Positions 43,343-54,261 of a stretch of 64,000 bases of DNA are shown piece after piece. The notes under the pieces are model-generated. The model had not been told where the DNA came from and ran no database searches. It was given only the letters and a program-made list of their open reading frames with translations. Made by a program: the position numbers and the translations under genes. Position 1 is the stretch's first letter, and every line of letters begins with the position of its first letter. Source of the DNA: Rhyacophila brunnea (Eukaryota > Arthropoda > Insecta > Trichoptera > Rhyacophilidae); assembly GCA_022495005.1 (NCBI GenBank), contig JAGYXB010001941.1, positions 62,001 to 126,000 of the forward strand, given 5' to 3'.

Positions 43343-44640
43343 CAAATTTCCGGATACTGTTCAACTCAACCTTTCTGAAATTGTGAAAAAATAGACAAAA
43401 CGAAATAGAAAATAAAACAATAATAATAAAGTGAACTTTATCTGTAGCTACCGAGTTTCTCAGCTGGGTACATAGTTCCTCCAACATACAATGATAATTT
43501 TCAGGTTGTTTTGATAAACGTCAAGATTGCGATTCGATTACCACAAAGTATATGAAACAGACACTGATCCCTACGACGTAAAAAATGTTAAATGAACCAA
43601 CTGCAGAAGTCAACAAATTACATGCCTTTTATTATGTGCCAAAAATTAATCCGAACAGAATGAACCCTTCGGTAACTCCAAATGGATTATTTGAATATTA
43701 TAACCTCAAAATTTGCATTGCTGTACAATGTGTATTGAAAGGGGACACGTGCGCAATTCGGGCACCCCGCTGTGATGCAATGCATAGCAATTAAATTAAA
43801 ATAATCACCCCTCCAAACATGAATACGCAGAAAACATCATATCGAACCATCATTTTGTTTGAAGTACTTGTTTGCTTGCTGGCCGTTTAGTCAATCCTTT
43901 TATTATTCAGTAGGGGTTGCAGTTTGTATTGATATATCAACATTAACAAAACGTAGAAAAAAATTAGAAGTTAGAGTATTATGTAGAATATAGATAGATC
44001 ATGGGTTTTTTTTGTGTCACGACATAGTAATTGTTTAATTTTTAAAAAAATATATTTATTCAGGAAAATTAACCCTTACAATGATTATAAATATGTATAA
44101 AAATAGATTAGAGAGAAGATATTGCAACAAGCAAAGTTTTAATATATAAATTATAATATAGTAAAACCTAAAAAGATAACGATAACATAAAATAGAAAAA
44201 AATTACATAAGAAAAATAAAAAAAAAAATATTGAATAATATTTATAGACGAAATGGTAACTTATTTATAATATTATCTATAAAATATAGGTAACCGGACA
44301 AAACAGAACTGCCAGGGGAAAAATGAAACATTAATTTTTGTGGAATCTATTTAGGTTAGGTTAGGTTAGATCATTATTTCGTTGTACTTAGTCACCCAAT
44401 CATTTTGAACATATTATATTGATTAAGATGAGATATCCTAAGCTTGCCGGCAAAGTCCCGTTTATTTGAGGCTTTCTAGCGATTAGGAATGCAAAAATTA
44501 GGTATATAATTTGATTTATTATGGCGTAATGAAAATCTATGCTATTAAAAATCTATCAACATAATAGAGATAGGACAATTTCAATATTAAATTTATATTT
44601 TTCCTGAAAGGTCATAGTTATATTTATCGTTGTTCTGTTT
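43343..44640. other. unassigned, with a second short TTAGG run
   Basis: AT-rich. 44351-44369 is nearly four copies of TTAGG on the plus strand. Otherwise nothing recognised. Confidence 0.45.
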
Positions 44641-44689
44641 TGTCACTGTTTGTCACTGTTTTGGCACGGATTGGGCTTAGGCCCCTTAC

Positions 44690-44965
44690 GTACTATCGAC
44701 TGGTCTCCGGCATCCACGAGGCATAATAAAGGAAATTATCGTTTACGCATGTGGTTGCGGCAACCTCTCATCATATCTAAATGGACATGGGTCGGTCATG
44801 CACTACGGATGGATGAAAATCGTTCTTAAGACGGTTTTTACATTCTTCAAGTTAACGGATGACGGCTTCTTTCCACAACCACTAAACTACAGTGTGTATA
44901 CGGCGTAGTTACGGAATACAGGCATCGTGGAAGATGCAAAAAGATTGGATAGCAACATAGATTTA
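44690..44965 (+). mobile_element. LINE C-terminal relic
   Basis: The plus frame reads RLRMWLRQPLIISKWTWVGH, ALRMDENRS, and later YRHRGRCKKIG. This follows 'RxPLxxxxxxWxWIGHxLRMxxxR' and 'GxRxRGRPKKxW' of insect LINEs. Only about 80 degenerate codons remain. Confidence 0.55.
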
Positions 44966-45028
44966 AAAAATCGAGTGTCTTAATGTGTTTATAATCTAAC
45001 ATTTCACTCGACCGTTATGCTCATAGGT

Positions 45029-45701
45029 CAGTGGTCTCCAAACTCAATAAGGATGTGAGCTACTTTCAGAAATTTTAATTATCAGGTGAGTTACTTACAC
45101 ATATTCCTTCTTTATAATCTTTAGCATACGTAATATTATTATATTACTTAAAATAAATTAGTACATCGAACTTCCAATAAAACATAAATTGCGTACATAT
45201 TTTAATTATTTATTTATAAACTAAATAATAATTGAAAATTATCTTTAAATATGTGTGAGTAAAAGTAAAAATAATTAGTGAAAATAATTTCATCCCCTTT
45301 CCACCTTGTCATAATTATCAAGATGTACATCTGTGAGTATGTTTCTATATTTACTTTTAACCACCTTCAAAGTCGAAAATGTTGATTCACATAAGTAGGT
45401 AGAACAAAACAATGCCTTCATTTTGAGGACAATTCGAACAAAAATGGATAGTTTTCTGTTGAGACCAAATGATATACAGATTATACAGTTGAGGCAACAC
45501 TCCTAAAGTGATGAATCACATTAAAATTCTATCAATTCCATTTCTGATGAAGGGCCATCTTCTTCAAAATTTTCGACGATACAGCTGATAGTTTTTCATT
45601 GCGGAGTTGAATAATAAAATTTGAGAGGCAAATTTATAAACATGATAAAATATTTTATGCGAGCTACCGGTAGCTCGCGAGCGATCGTTTGGCGATTACT
45701 G
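45029..45701 (-). mobile_element. hAT element (Charlie-like), deletion derivative
   Basis: CAGTGGTCTCCAAACTCAAT ... 'gatcgtttggcgattactg', with TSDs TCATAGGT (45021-45028) and TCATAGAT (45702-45709), 7 of 8 identical. The tip is the CAGTGGTCTCCAAAC type. At 673 bp it lacks most of the transposase but keeps its C-terminus. Confidence 0.87.
45303..45412 (-). pseudogene. hAT transposase dimerisation-domain fragment
   Basis: The minus frame, free of stops, reads FCSTYLCESTFSTLKVVKSK and YRNILTDVHLDNYDKV. This is a close fit to the hAT C-terminal signature 'FGSTYxCExxFSxMKxxKSKYRSRLTDEHL', with the E-S-F-S and K-S-K-Y-R anchors intact. It shows that the element descends from a GTF2IRD2/FAM200-type (Charlie) hAT. 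The remainder of the protein is deleted. Confidence 0.82.
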
Positions 45702-45718
45702 TCATAGATTATGCTATT

Positions 45719-46177
45719 TTACATCGTTTTTATTAGGTCGTATTCTTATTTGTCCGGTGGTTGTTCCAGTACAAATCTTGCAATCGATTTTTAACTAACT
45801 TCCCGACTAGCTAGACATTTGAAACTTTTAGAATATATCAGAACACGATGCCAATGCATTTTCTTTTAATACTTTTAGCCATCTTTAAGTAGAATTGAAT
45901 TCATTTTCAGTTAATTCTGTTTTGTATGAAAAGTTATTTCGGAATAAATCCGCAATCCAATTCACTATTATTGGTTACTAGGGGTCTGGGGTCCTAGCAA
46001 CTAAATTATTAATATATACGTGCATCAATATGAAATGTCAAAATGACAATTCAGTATTATATCTATCAAGTACAAATTTTTTTGATCGTTTAAGGTAGTC
46101 AAGTCAAGTTTATATGATTCAACAGAAAATTTAAAAACGTTGTATATATAAACAGTTCTTTTTATCTTGTAATTATT
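45719..46177 (-). repeat. family C interspersed repeat, copy 3 (inverted)
   Basis: Reverse complement of 10022-10474 along its length, from 'ttacatcgtttttattagg' to 'atcttgtaattattta'. It begins only 18 bases after the hAT element. The central 'ccctagtaac/gttgctagg' palindrome is more diverged than in the other copies. Confidence 0.75.
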
Positions 46178-46640
46178 TATATTATGAATAATCTGAATAT
46201 TTGATAATTTGTATTTGAAATAATGACGATTAGTGATATTCAAGTAACATTAATATTAAAAAAATGATTAATGCATATACTATTGTATGCAATCAATGTT
46301 ATTATTACTCTCAAAGGTTATGATTTATTTGCTTGTTGTGAAAGTAACATTTCAAAGATGGCTAATTTTCTTTTGTTATTAAATTTAATAATTAGGTAGC
46401 TGCTTAGGTAGGTGCTTCTAAAAAATACCATTTTATTAATTTATAAAATTATAAGATAAATAAGGAAGGCCTATATCATATTTTTAGTAATACCTGGTTA
46501 ATATTATGATCATAATTAATAATAATAGTACATAGCGTACTTATAGACAAGCAAGTATTATTCTAAAGATGTTTTGTATGGCTTTAGAATATTAACCATA
46601 AAAAAAAATATTTCGGAGTGAGTTATTATTATAATGTTAC
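46178..46640. other. unassigned
   Basis: Nothing recognised. Confidence 0.4.
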
Positions 46641-46649
46641 AGGTTTATT

Positions 46650-46855
46650 AAAAAATTCAGATGTTATAACATTTTTCTTAAATTGTAGGTTTATCTTTGA
46701 CTTAAAATAATAAAAATCTTTTTAATGTTTTCAAATACATATTTATTAATTAATACAGTTGAAATTGTAAATTATCAAAAAAATGTCTCAAATTGCAAGC
46801 TTCGTATTTTTCCGCTACGTGCCTATTTAAAAAGGGCTCAGTAAAGGCTTCACCT
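46650..46855. mobile_element. TTAA-flanked foldback MITE, right arm only
   Basis: 'gtttatctttgacttaaaat', 'ttttcaaatacatatttatt', 'aagcttcgtatttttccgct', 'aaaaagggctcagtaaaggc', then 'ttcacc' and TTAA (46855-46858). It matches the right arm of 30038-30621; the left arm is missing. Confidence 0.7.
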
Positions 46856-46859
46856 TAAT

Positions 46860-47160
46860 ATTAAATATAAAACTTCAAGTAGGTATGTAAGTAGTTAACT
46901 TTAGTGTTAACATCAAATCCATTTAATCGCTTTATAAAAACTAACAACAAAAGCGGAAAGGCAGGGGATGTTGGTCCTGTTTGTACTCAGCATCCCCTAA
47001 CTACGCAAATTCACTTCATTTGCTAATTACATCTTGTGTATTCACAGAGGGGATAAAATGGTGTAATGTGCCATAAAGAATCATGCTTGTTTAATTAATT
47101 ATTTAGTTTAGGTGATAGCAATACTTTTAGTTAACTTAACATGTTTACATTATTACATCC
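46860..47160. other. unassigned
   Basis: Nothing recognised. Confidence 0.4.
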
Positions 47161-47738
47161 GCGGGTCTATTCCATGGCTCGAAATGGTCCGGAGCGCACC
47201 GGAGCGCCGTTCTTGTTCGTGAAATCGGTAAAATTATCGCTCCGTCTCGTGGAAAAAATAATTTGACCGTTTGAGCTAGATAGGCCATATAATAGAAAAT
47301 CTAACACACTTATTTTTATGAAATACACATAAAATTTGATAACTATGTCTTCTAACTATGATATCTATGTATTGTTCTTCAGAAAACTGTCGAGCGCTTC
47401 GGTTCGTAAACTTTTCCATTTCGAGCGCTGCTATTCTATACACACGGCGACTATTGACCGCTAAAGTGATAGTATTTATTACATATTTGTATTAAGGTAT
47501 TATAATTGTTACAATGAGTTAGCCATCTAAACAGTCAAAACTGTCTATCTCGCTCTAAATTTTATCACAGCCAAGAGAGGTGCTGTTAAAATATAGCACT
47601 TATTGCAACAATTACGATCAACTTATTGTAAGTATTACAATAAGTGCTAATACTTTGATACAAACACAAACCTACCCTAGGTTGGCCGTCGTAGCGGCCG
47701 AAAGCAGCCAAGCAGCCTTGTGTATAGAATAAACCCGC
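47161..47738. mobile_element. inverted-repeat element with a MITE in its terminus
   Basis: Outer ends GCGGGTCTATTC (47161-47172), resuming after the MITE as ctattctatacacacgg, and the inverse 'ccttgtgtatagaataaacc' + cgc (to 47738). Its interior holds a second hairpin (47598-47656: gcacttattg ... caataagtgc). No TSD identified. Confidence 0.6.
47173..47430 (+). mobile_element. family A hAT MITE, 258 bp
   Basis: catggctcgaaatggtccgg ... ccatttcgagcgctg. CTATTC is shared by the two flanks, as in an 8-bp TSD that lost two bases. It sits within the left terminus of the element 47161-47738. Confidence 0.85.
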
Positions 47739-47739
47739 A

Positions 47740-48884
47740 GGCCTACCCCGTCGATACGTGCAAAATGTGCATTATGCGAGGGCGACTAAATTTAAGGGGA
47801 CGGTAAAAGATTCGTTTTAATTTTTATTTAATGAGATGCAGCAATGCAAAGTGTCACAGAAATATCTTCTTGTGACATTCCTCATACCAACATAATATGT
47901 ATGTCCTTTAGTATATAAGTTTCCAAATAATACTTTAAAGGCAGGAAAATTTACAGATATTAAAATAGAATATTTCTTATTTTTGAATTTAATTAATGTG
48001 TTTTTTTAATGGGGATAGAAAGGGGACCAGCGGCGATTTTCTTTGACTCATTTCGATTCGTCAGAAAATTTAAAAGGGGACCTCGAAACAGTTCAAACCA
48101 GTCATAAAAACTAATAAACCATAGCAAAATCTCGAAGAGATGCGTGTTTTAACAAAATTGCGTAGGTGCCTATAAAATATTACCCAAAGCACAACAAAAT
48201 CCCCACAGCTAACACCAAAAGAACCCATCATTATAACTAATCAAACAGACACGTACTTGTATAAAAACATAAACCACTAATATGCCGCTACTGTCATTGT
48301 CACTATCAATAATCATTAGATTGGAATGAGATAGATTGTTATTTTTACTAGGTACGTTTTTATTTTATTTTTTATCATAGTGGGCCTCAGAGTCAGTCAG
48401 TGACTCGGGCCTATTTGTCCCTAAACCCGCTACTGGGGGGAAGGTGGCCTTTTAGATGTCGCACAAGGGCGACTGAGTAACTTGAGACGGGTCTGAATTA
48501 CTTATACACAATATTATAGATTGACCAGTATAAGTTGTACGTTGAGTGAGGGCGCAACATGCCATTTGACATGTCATTCAATACCTTTTATACTGCGATG
48601 TGCTTAGTTCTAAATTCGAACATCGGACAATTGAGCCAAGGAGAAGTCGAGTGAGCCAACCGACATTTTTGGAAAAAATGAGTTAGGTGCGTTATGGTAT
48701 TCTACATGTCATAAACTATCATAAAAGTGAAGTGAGCTAAGTAAATATATACTAAAATAGTGTTTTATTGTTAAAATAAAAATATTTATTGAGGTATCGT
48801 ATTATATTGTCAAATGGTGAAGTAAGCCAAGTCATTAGCTCACTTCACCGTTCTCACCAAATGGTTAACGTGTTGTTTTATCCT
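47740..48884. other. unassigned
   Basis: No gene. 48385-48500 is GC-richer. 'gtgagcca' and 'gtgagcta' words recur from 48640 to 49070, around the hairpin that follows. Confidence 0.4.
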
Positions 48885-48952
48885 ATAGAAGTGAACACAG
48901 CTAACACGCATGTTGCTATGGTAACATGCTTGTTAGCTGTGTTCACTTCTAT
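48885..48952. repeat. 30-bp-arm hairpin, 8-bp loop
   Basis: Left arm 48885-48914 (starts atagaagtgaacacagctaa) and right arm 48923-48952 are inverse copies with 29 of 30 bases pairing. The loop is gctatggt. Short loop and long arms would form a stable stem in RNA or single-stranded DNA. Confidence 0.92.
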
Positions 48953-49893
48953 GCATTCATGCAAGTTTCTCACGTAATGGTGAATATGACTAACTTATCT
49001 AAAAGTGAGCCAAGTACTATTAGTATGTAGAGATGACCACGACTAAAATAGGCTAAAGTGAGCCAAGTGACATTAATAAGTAAATGTGAAGTAAAATCAC
49101 CCCTTTCATTATCTTATTACAATCAATATTATCCATAATTACTTTTTTTCTATTTGTTTATGTAATAAACTTCCATTTAATTTACTGCTCCATACAAAAA
49201 ATATGTAAAAAGCTCATTAAACTAAAACCTGCAATAAGAAAGTTTCACCATTTTGTCACTTGGCCTACTGAACTTCTTGAGGGCTCAATTTATGATGCAC
49301 GACGAAATTGTAGGTATAACCTACAACAAAATTACAGACGGTAGTATATCAAAACCAATATAATATATTTTTTAAAGCACATTGTTTAAACTGCGATGGG
49401 GTATCTTGCAGAGCGTATAATTACGTTTTACGTTGATGAAAATATTAAAATTAATAGTGGATTATAAATAGACCAACGAATAAGTCAAAAAAATACATAT
49501 TTTAAAAGAGAAATCAAGAACATTTGAGATGTTCTCGAGTATATGGATTAAGGGAATTGATTAATATGATATATTTGCTAGGGTAGTACTTTGACTGACC
49601 TTATTTAAATGAATGTATTCAATCAGTAACTGGTAAGTTAAAACATGTAGACCACAAGGCAAATCACTCAATGAACCTAATACGGATGTTAATACGATGT
49701 GTCTACATTATTAGTCTATATGTATTTATCACTACATTAATTCTGAATCAAAATATCGCTAAAACATGCTGGGTTTACTTACTTACTTATAAAATGTACT
49801 ACAGAATTTGCCAAACTGTGGCTGAGTTGTTCACTGCCCCCTGAGATATAGAGAGAGGATGTTCAAAGCCTATTATTTGCATTAAATTATATA
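48953..49893. other. unassigned
   Basis: Nothing recognised apart from the repeated gtgagcca words up to 49070. Confidence 0.4.
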
Positions 49894-49901
49894 CTGTGTA
49901 T

Positions 49902-50133
49902 CAGTGGCGAAGGGTAGAGGTAGACTGTTAAGATCAGACATAAATAGTGCACATTAAACTTTGTTAGTACGTAATACGTATTTTTTTCATTGAACTAAGA
50001 CTATAATTTAGAAATGGTATTGGTTAGTTTTTAAAATTAGTCTCAGTTCAATAAAAACAAATACGTATGACTGACAAAGTTCGTGCACTATTTATGATGG
50101 ATCTTAACAGCCTACCTCCACTCTTTGCCGATG
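49902..50133. mobile_element. family B hAT-like MITE, short form, 232 bp
   Basis: CAGTGGCGAAGGGTAGAGGT ... 'cctccactctttgccgatg', with perfect TSDs CTGTGTAT (49894-49901, 50134-50141). The arms pair over about 100 bases; nearly the whole element is arms, with the long middle of the other copies deleted. Confidence 0.92.
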
Positions 50134-50141
50134 CTGTGTAT

Positions 50142-50435
50142 AATCTACAAAAAATAACAGTAAGTATAAATCCTTAATATTTCTCTAATAATTCACGATA
50201 CGCGGTAGATGTATGACAATTTTAAGAGGCCAAAAAATAATGTAAATTTTGTGGGTAGGTTTCGTAAAAAGGGGATTATTTCGCTCTGTCGATGTTAAAG
50301 TATTTTGTGCCCTTCACGTCAGTAGGTGTGCATGTTGGAAGTTTTAGAATATTAATTGCACTTATTTATTTAAGATTGCAGTATTATGGAAGAAATAATA
50401 AAATAAATAGGTACTTACGGAAACAATTAACAAAC
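50142..50435. other. unassigned
   Basis: Nothing recognised. Confidence 0.35.
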
Positions 50436-50439
50436 AAAT

Positions 50440-50960
50440 AAGGCTGAGGATTTCGATTGCCACAAAAATGATGTTTGTGCAAACATTAGTGTTCTCTATA
50501 TTTTTATACGGAGTTGAGTCATGGACCTTGAAGGCAAGGGAGCGAAAGGCAATTGATGCCTTTGAGATGTGGTGTTAGCACCAAATGCTTCGTATTTCTT
50601 GGACAGGACACATGACGAACCAGTCAATTATGCAGAGACTGCAGATAAAGGAACGGCTCTCTAAAATATGTCTGAGACGTATTCTGCAGTTTTTTGGACA
50701 TATTATCCGGCGCGGACCGGAGAATCTGGTGGTTTTCGGTGGCCTCAAAGGAAGGCGAAGCAGAAGAAGAGCGTCTGCGCGATGGAGCGGCCAAGTGATG
50801 GAGCTGACATTGAATGAGCACCATTTATTCTGCCATGAGAGAAGCGGAAGATCGACAAGGATGGAAAGTCTTAATCGCTCAAAGTATGGCAAAATTAAAA
50901 ATTGGTCACGATCCTCAGCTATGAGGGTACGACCAAGTAGAGGAGGTTAAGGAAAGGGGG
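50440..50960 (+). mobile_element. LINE ORF2 C-terminal fragment
   Basis: The plus strand reads TKMMFVQTLVFSIFLYGVES, WTLKARERKAIDAFEMWC, stop, then MLRISWTGHMTNQSIMQRLQ, IKERLSKICLRRILQFFGHI, IRRGPENLVVFGGLKGRRSR, RRASARWSGQVMEL. This is the canonical post-RT sequence of the same LINE family as 28325-29535. One in-frame stop (tag, near 50577) and 3'-end changes make it inactive. The open 121-codon piece is 50585-50950. The antisense frames there are shadows. Confidence 0.88.
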
Positions 50961-50974
50961 TGGCATTTTAATTA

Positions 50975-51585
50975 TATTTAAGGGTGACACTTTGCATACG
51001 TCACTGAATAAAAAATTATGAATGGTTGGGTGTAGATATACTAATGACCGTATAGCCTTTATATTATATTCTTTACTTTTAATATATCGGCATAAATTAT
51101 AAAATATATAGAACCAACGTTCTCTCTTAGGACTAAGATACATGACACTGCAGTACGAGTGCGTCGGCGCAATTCTTACTTGTTTCCAAATGTATCCGAT
51201 TAGAATCCCTGATCCCTGGATTACCGTGTGTCTTATGTGTTCACTTGCACATTCGTAAAAATTTTCCCCGCACAAATCTTGCCAAACTCTGGACACAGAG
51301 AAAGTCGTATGCGATATCAGATTTTTAGTTCGTCTAAATTGACTTAACCACTAAGTAACCATATTACACCTGTGGCATCATCCGTTCAGGTGATCCATGG
51401 CGGGCCTCGGTACTGTCAACACGCACATTATACAGTAATTACCCTGCATATCAATGCAAACGTTCATAAATTAACATTATGTATAAGTAATCCAAATAAA
51501 TAGATCAACAACATATACACGTGTTTTGCTTCTTTACTATCAAAAACTCCCACAATGGCGCGTGTACAGATCACGACGGGGTAAC
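50975..51585. other. unassigned
   Basis: A 125-codon minus frame (50919-51296) starts in the LINE tail and shows no family motif. The region 51330-51440 is GC-richer and unexplained. Confidence 0.4.
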
Positions 51586-51589
51586 CATT

Positions 51590-51795
51590 GTGGGATTGTT
51601 TATATGACATAGTGCTTAAGGCACTGGCCTTTCATCCGGGGGCTCCGGGTTTGCGAGGTCACAATTTATTTATGTGATTTTCTCAAAGTCTGGGTGTTTG
51701 TGATTGTTTAACTTCTATTAGATACTTTTGTTTCACTACACTAATGTCATTGGGCCTCATGGTCTGTGTATATACCTATTTGTGATAAAATGGAT
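51590..51795 (+). mobile_element. tRNA-derived SINE (type 1)
   Basis: 'acatagtgcttaaggcactg', 'gcctttcatccgggggctcc', a B-box-like 'gggtttgcgaggtc', then the body 'tgtgattttctcaaagtctg', 'ggtgtttgtgattgttt' and 'aatgtcattgggcctcatgg'. It matches copies at 9600-9790 and 31460-31797. Confidence 0.75.
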
Positions 51796-51994
51796 GATCA
51801 AGGGGCCAATAAGTTTAGAAAGCTCTGGAATACCACGTTATGCCGATTAAATATTCGCTTAAATCCGGATAGAAGATTTAATGTAATGAACATGCCTTTC
51901 AAAAAGTTATCGGCCCGATTTATCTAAGCCAAGGCAATATTAGGGAGGATTTCAGTAAAACATCTTCGGCTATCGCAAACATTTTCATTTTGTA

Positions 51995-52270
51995 TCTAAT
52001 TTCGAAATTTACGGATACTAGGCTCCCATCAAAATGAGAATATCAATTGCAAAAAACGGTATATCCAAACTGTTACCAATTTGGAAGATCAAAAACGTTA
52101 CCAAAAGCGATTATGTGCATGCGTCTATTAAGATATCTTGTCTTTCCAATCATGCTGACTCAGATTACAGAATAGGAATGCTGAGTAAACTAGGCCTAAA
52201 AATGAGAGAGAAACGATTAGGCAGTCCAATTCCGAAATATAGATCGGAAAATGTATTATCTTTTTTTACT
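51995..52270 (+). mobile_element. LINE relic, region after RT core
   Basis: The plus strand reads RISIAKNGISKLLPIWKIKN and VTK, matching 'IxxRIxxAKxxxxKLxxIWKxxxVTKxTK' of insect LINEs. Upstream, 'tacggatactaggctcccat' is one base from the expected YLGS block. The rest of the 79-codon frame is not recognisable. Confidence 0.45.
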
Positions 52271-52274
52271 TAGA

Positions 52275-52610
52275 GCGATGAAATTCAAAATTTTCTTACC
52301 ATAGAATTACATAGGTATTGAAATTTGTGCTTTAAAAAACGTGTGGCGGGAGATGATTAGTTTTTTTTAAAAAAGGCACTATCGAATTAATCACTACACT
52401 CTACATCGCTGCACTGAATGGCTAGGTTAGTCTAGCGATTGTCTCTTTTTTCATCTTTATATACAATAATTGTAGATTATTCTGGTAGTGTAGGAAACTC
52501 ATAAAGGTTTTGGTATCGTTACTTTCGAATGACACTAATACAGTTCCAAAGTGATTTTGGAATCAAAAATTTAAATCTATATTTGTTTTTTTCTCTAATC
52601 TAAATATTTA
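52275..52610. other. unassigned
   Basis: Nothing recognised. Confidence 0.35.
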
Positions 52611-52613
52611 GCT

Positions 52614-52690
52614 TTTCGTCCTTATGCGCTATGACAAGAGTGCAACTTTCCATACCTCGACGTGGTTTTTGAACCTCTATTAAGAATAAT
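52614..52690 (-). mobile_element. LINE fragment
   Basis: 'tccttatgcgctatgacaag' and 'agtgcaactttccatacctc' align with 41588-41640 of the 41.3-kb LINE ('tccttacgcgttatgcccaa', 'catgcacctttccatgccac'). Only about 75 bases. Confidence 0.5.
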
Positions 52691-52907
52691 TGGAGACCAT
52701 TCTTCAAAATGGCCAAAAACTGCAGCTCAGCTTGGATATGCAAACGATATCATCAAACGTACATCTTCCTTCTATCCTCGACGTTTTGTACTCGTTGCTG
52801 AGACCATTCTCGGGGGATAATGTGTCGAAATATACTGTAAGATACTCAAAAATCTATGACTATAACAAACGACCGAGGAAGTCTCAAACATACGCATGTT
52901 TAAAGAC

Positions 52908-53414
52908 TTCATCTTCTTCCACGGCGCTACATCCCGGGGTGGGATTTGGCCTCCTCCACAACCGTTTTCCACTCACTCCGGTCTCTCGCCACACTTCTCT
53001 AGTTACCGGGTCTTCCTATATGAAGCCAGTCCACTTCTACGGCGTCAGCCCATCTCCTTCTTGGACGACCTCTAGGTCTCTTCCGTTGGGGTAGCCACTT
53101 TGTCATGATCCTTGGCGCTCTAACTTCAGGCATTCTCTCCACATGTCCCGCCCATCGTAGTCTTTGGGACTTACAGTATCTTATGATTGTTTGCTGTTCA
53201 ATCAGCTCTTCCAACTCGTGGTTTATTTTTATTCTGTAGTTCCCATTTTCCAACGTGGGTCCAAAGATTTTGCGGAGTATTTTGCGCTCGAAGACAGCTA
53301 ATTTGTTTTCCTCGTTTTGAGTTAAGCACCAAGTCTCACAGCTATAAGTGACCACTGGCCTTATAATTGTTTTATAAATTAGTAGTTTACTTCTTCGGCC
53401 TAAAATTTTCGGCC
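52908..53414 (-). mobile_element. LINE insertion with 11-bp TSD, 507 bp
   Basis: A 5'-truncated copy of the same LINE as 28920-29410, in minus orientation. It encodes LLIYKTIIRPVVTYSCETWC, NKLAVFERKILRKIFGPTLE, HELEELIEQQTIIRYCKSQR, LRWAGHVERMPEVRAPRI, RPRGRPRRRWADAVEVDWLH and IGRPGN, then a stop where the related copy continues WRSVARDRSEW. The 3' terminus is '...gatgtagcgccgtggaagaa'. Perfect TSDs TGTTTAAAGAC lie at 52897-52907 and 53415-53425. The 212-codon frame 52999-53637 joins this LINE to unrelated upstream DNA and is chimeric by chance. Confidence 0.93.
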
Positions 53415-53425
53415 TGTTTAAAGAC

Positions 53426-53717
53426 ACGACATGTAAAATGTAAATGACATGAAACGAAAATTCAGTGTAGATAATATGCATTAGTTTTAATGGTATTTGC
53501 GCGAAAAAGGTTTTAGGTCGCTGATTTAAGACCCAATTCAACCCTTCAAACTCACAAAAGAGGCACAAACTGTTAAAATGTTTTGATATAAACTTTTTGA
53601 TCTTATTCAAAACGATCGGGGAACGAAAAAAAAACATTCGGGTGATTCGAAAATCTATGGAATGATGAAAAATTTCTGTACATATTATGTGGATACATCG
53701 AATTAGATGTATTCGTC
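53426..53717. other. unassigned
   Basis: Nothing recognised; it supplies the N-terminal part of the chimeric minus frame. Confidence 0.35.
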
Positions 53718-53718
53718 T

Positions 53719-53963
53719 CTGTTCTGGCAGAACACACTAACTGGAGAATACTAGTTTTCAGTAATTTGACTTTGAAGTTGTTAAAATGTTTGAAATGGTC
53801 TATCATGTGAGTTAATTAAGTAATCGTAAAAAGGGTGACTTTAAAATAAAGACTGTTTATTTATTAAAAAGGTTTCTAGACGGTAAAGTTTGAAATAAGG
53901 AACATTTTGGTATAACTAACTCAATATGTAATTTTTTCGAATTAGTGTCTTCTGCCAGAACAG
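53719..53963. mobile_element. MITE with CTGTTCTGGCAGAA inverted ends
   Basis: ctgttctggcagaacacact + aa at the left, and the inverse ttagtgtcttctgccagaac + ag at the right, give 22-base TIRs with one or two mismatches, 245 bp apart. No TSD is clear. Non-coding. Confidence 0.6.
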
Positions 53964-54094
53964 TGCCGTATTTTTCATCAGTAATCACGAACGATGACTA
54001 GTGTAAAATATTAATTACGTATTTATTAATAACTAATTTTAGCCGATTGCGATATCTCATCGCCAGTAACAGTACTTTGGACCAATCTTATAAA

Positions 54095-54185
54095 TTATCA
54101 TCAACCGGATCCATCTACTGCTAGATTAAGGCCTCTCTTAACTCTTTCTACTCTTCTCGATCCCTAGTACTTCGCTGCCAATTAC
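54095..54185 (-). mobile_element. LINE 3'-end relic
   Basis: Minus strand: 'agagaggccttaatctagca', 'gtagatggatccggttgatg', i.e. the common LINE 3' terminus. Confidence 0.55.
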
Positions 54186-54261
54186 ATCAGTAATCATTAA
54201 TTACAATTTTATAAGCTCGTCACCAACCCTGTGGTTGCTCAGTAGCAGAGTGACATATTAT

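Noticed and set aside
43585..43794. 69-codon plus frame
   Set aside because: No motif, no codon bias I can see, and it lies in plain intergenic DNA.
50919..51296. 125-codon minus frame
   Set aside because: Begins in unassigned DNA, ends in a LINE 3' region, and has no family motif.
52690..53094. 134-codon plus frame
   Set aside because: Its second half is the antisense of the LINE 3' end; the same antisense peptide appears opposite the 29-kb copy.
52999..53637. 212-codon minus ORF as a gene
   Set aside because: Its C-terminal part is a LINE insert with its own TSD; the N-terminal part is unrelated flanking DNA read through by chance.
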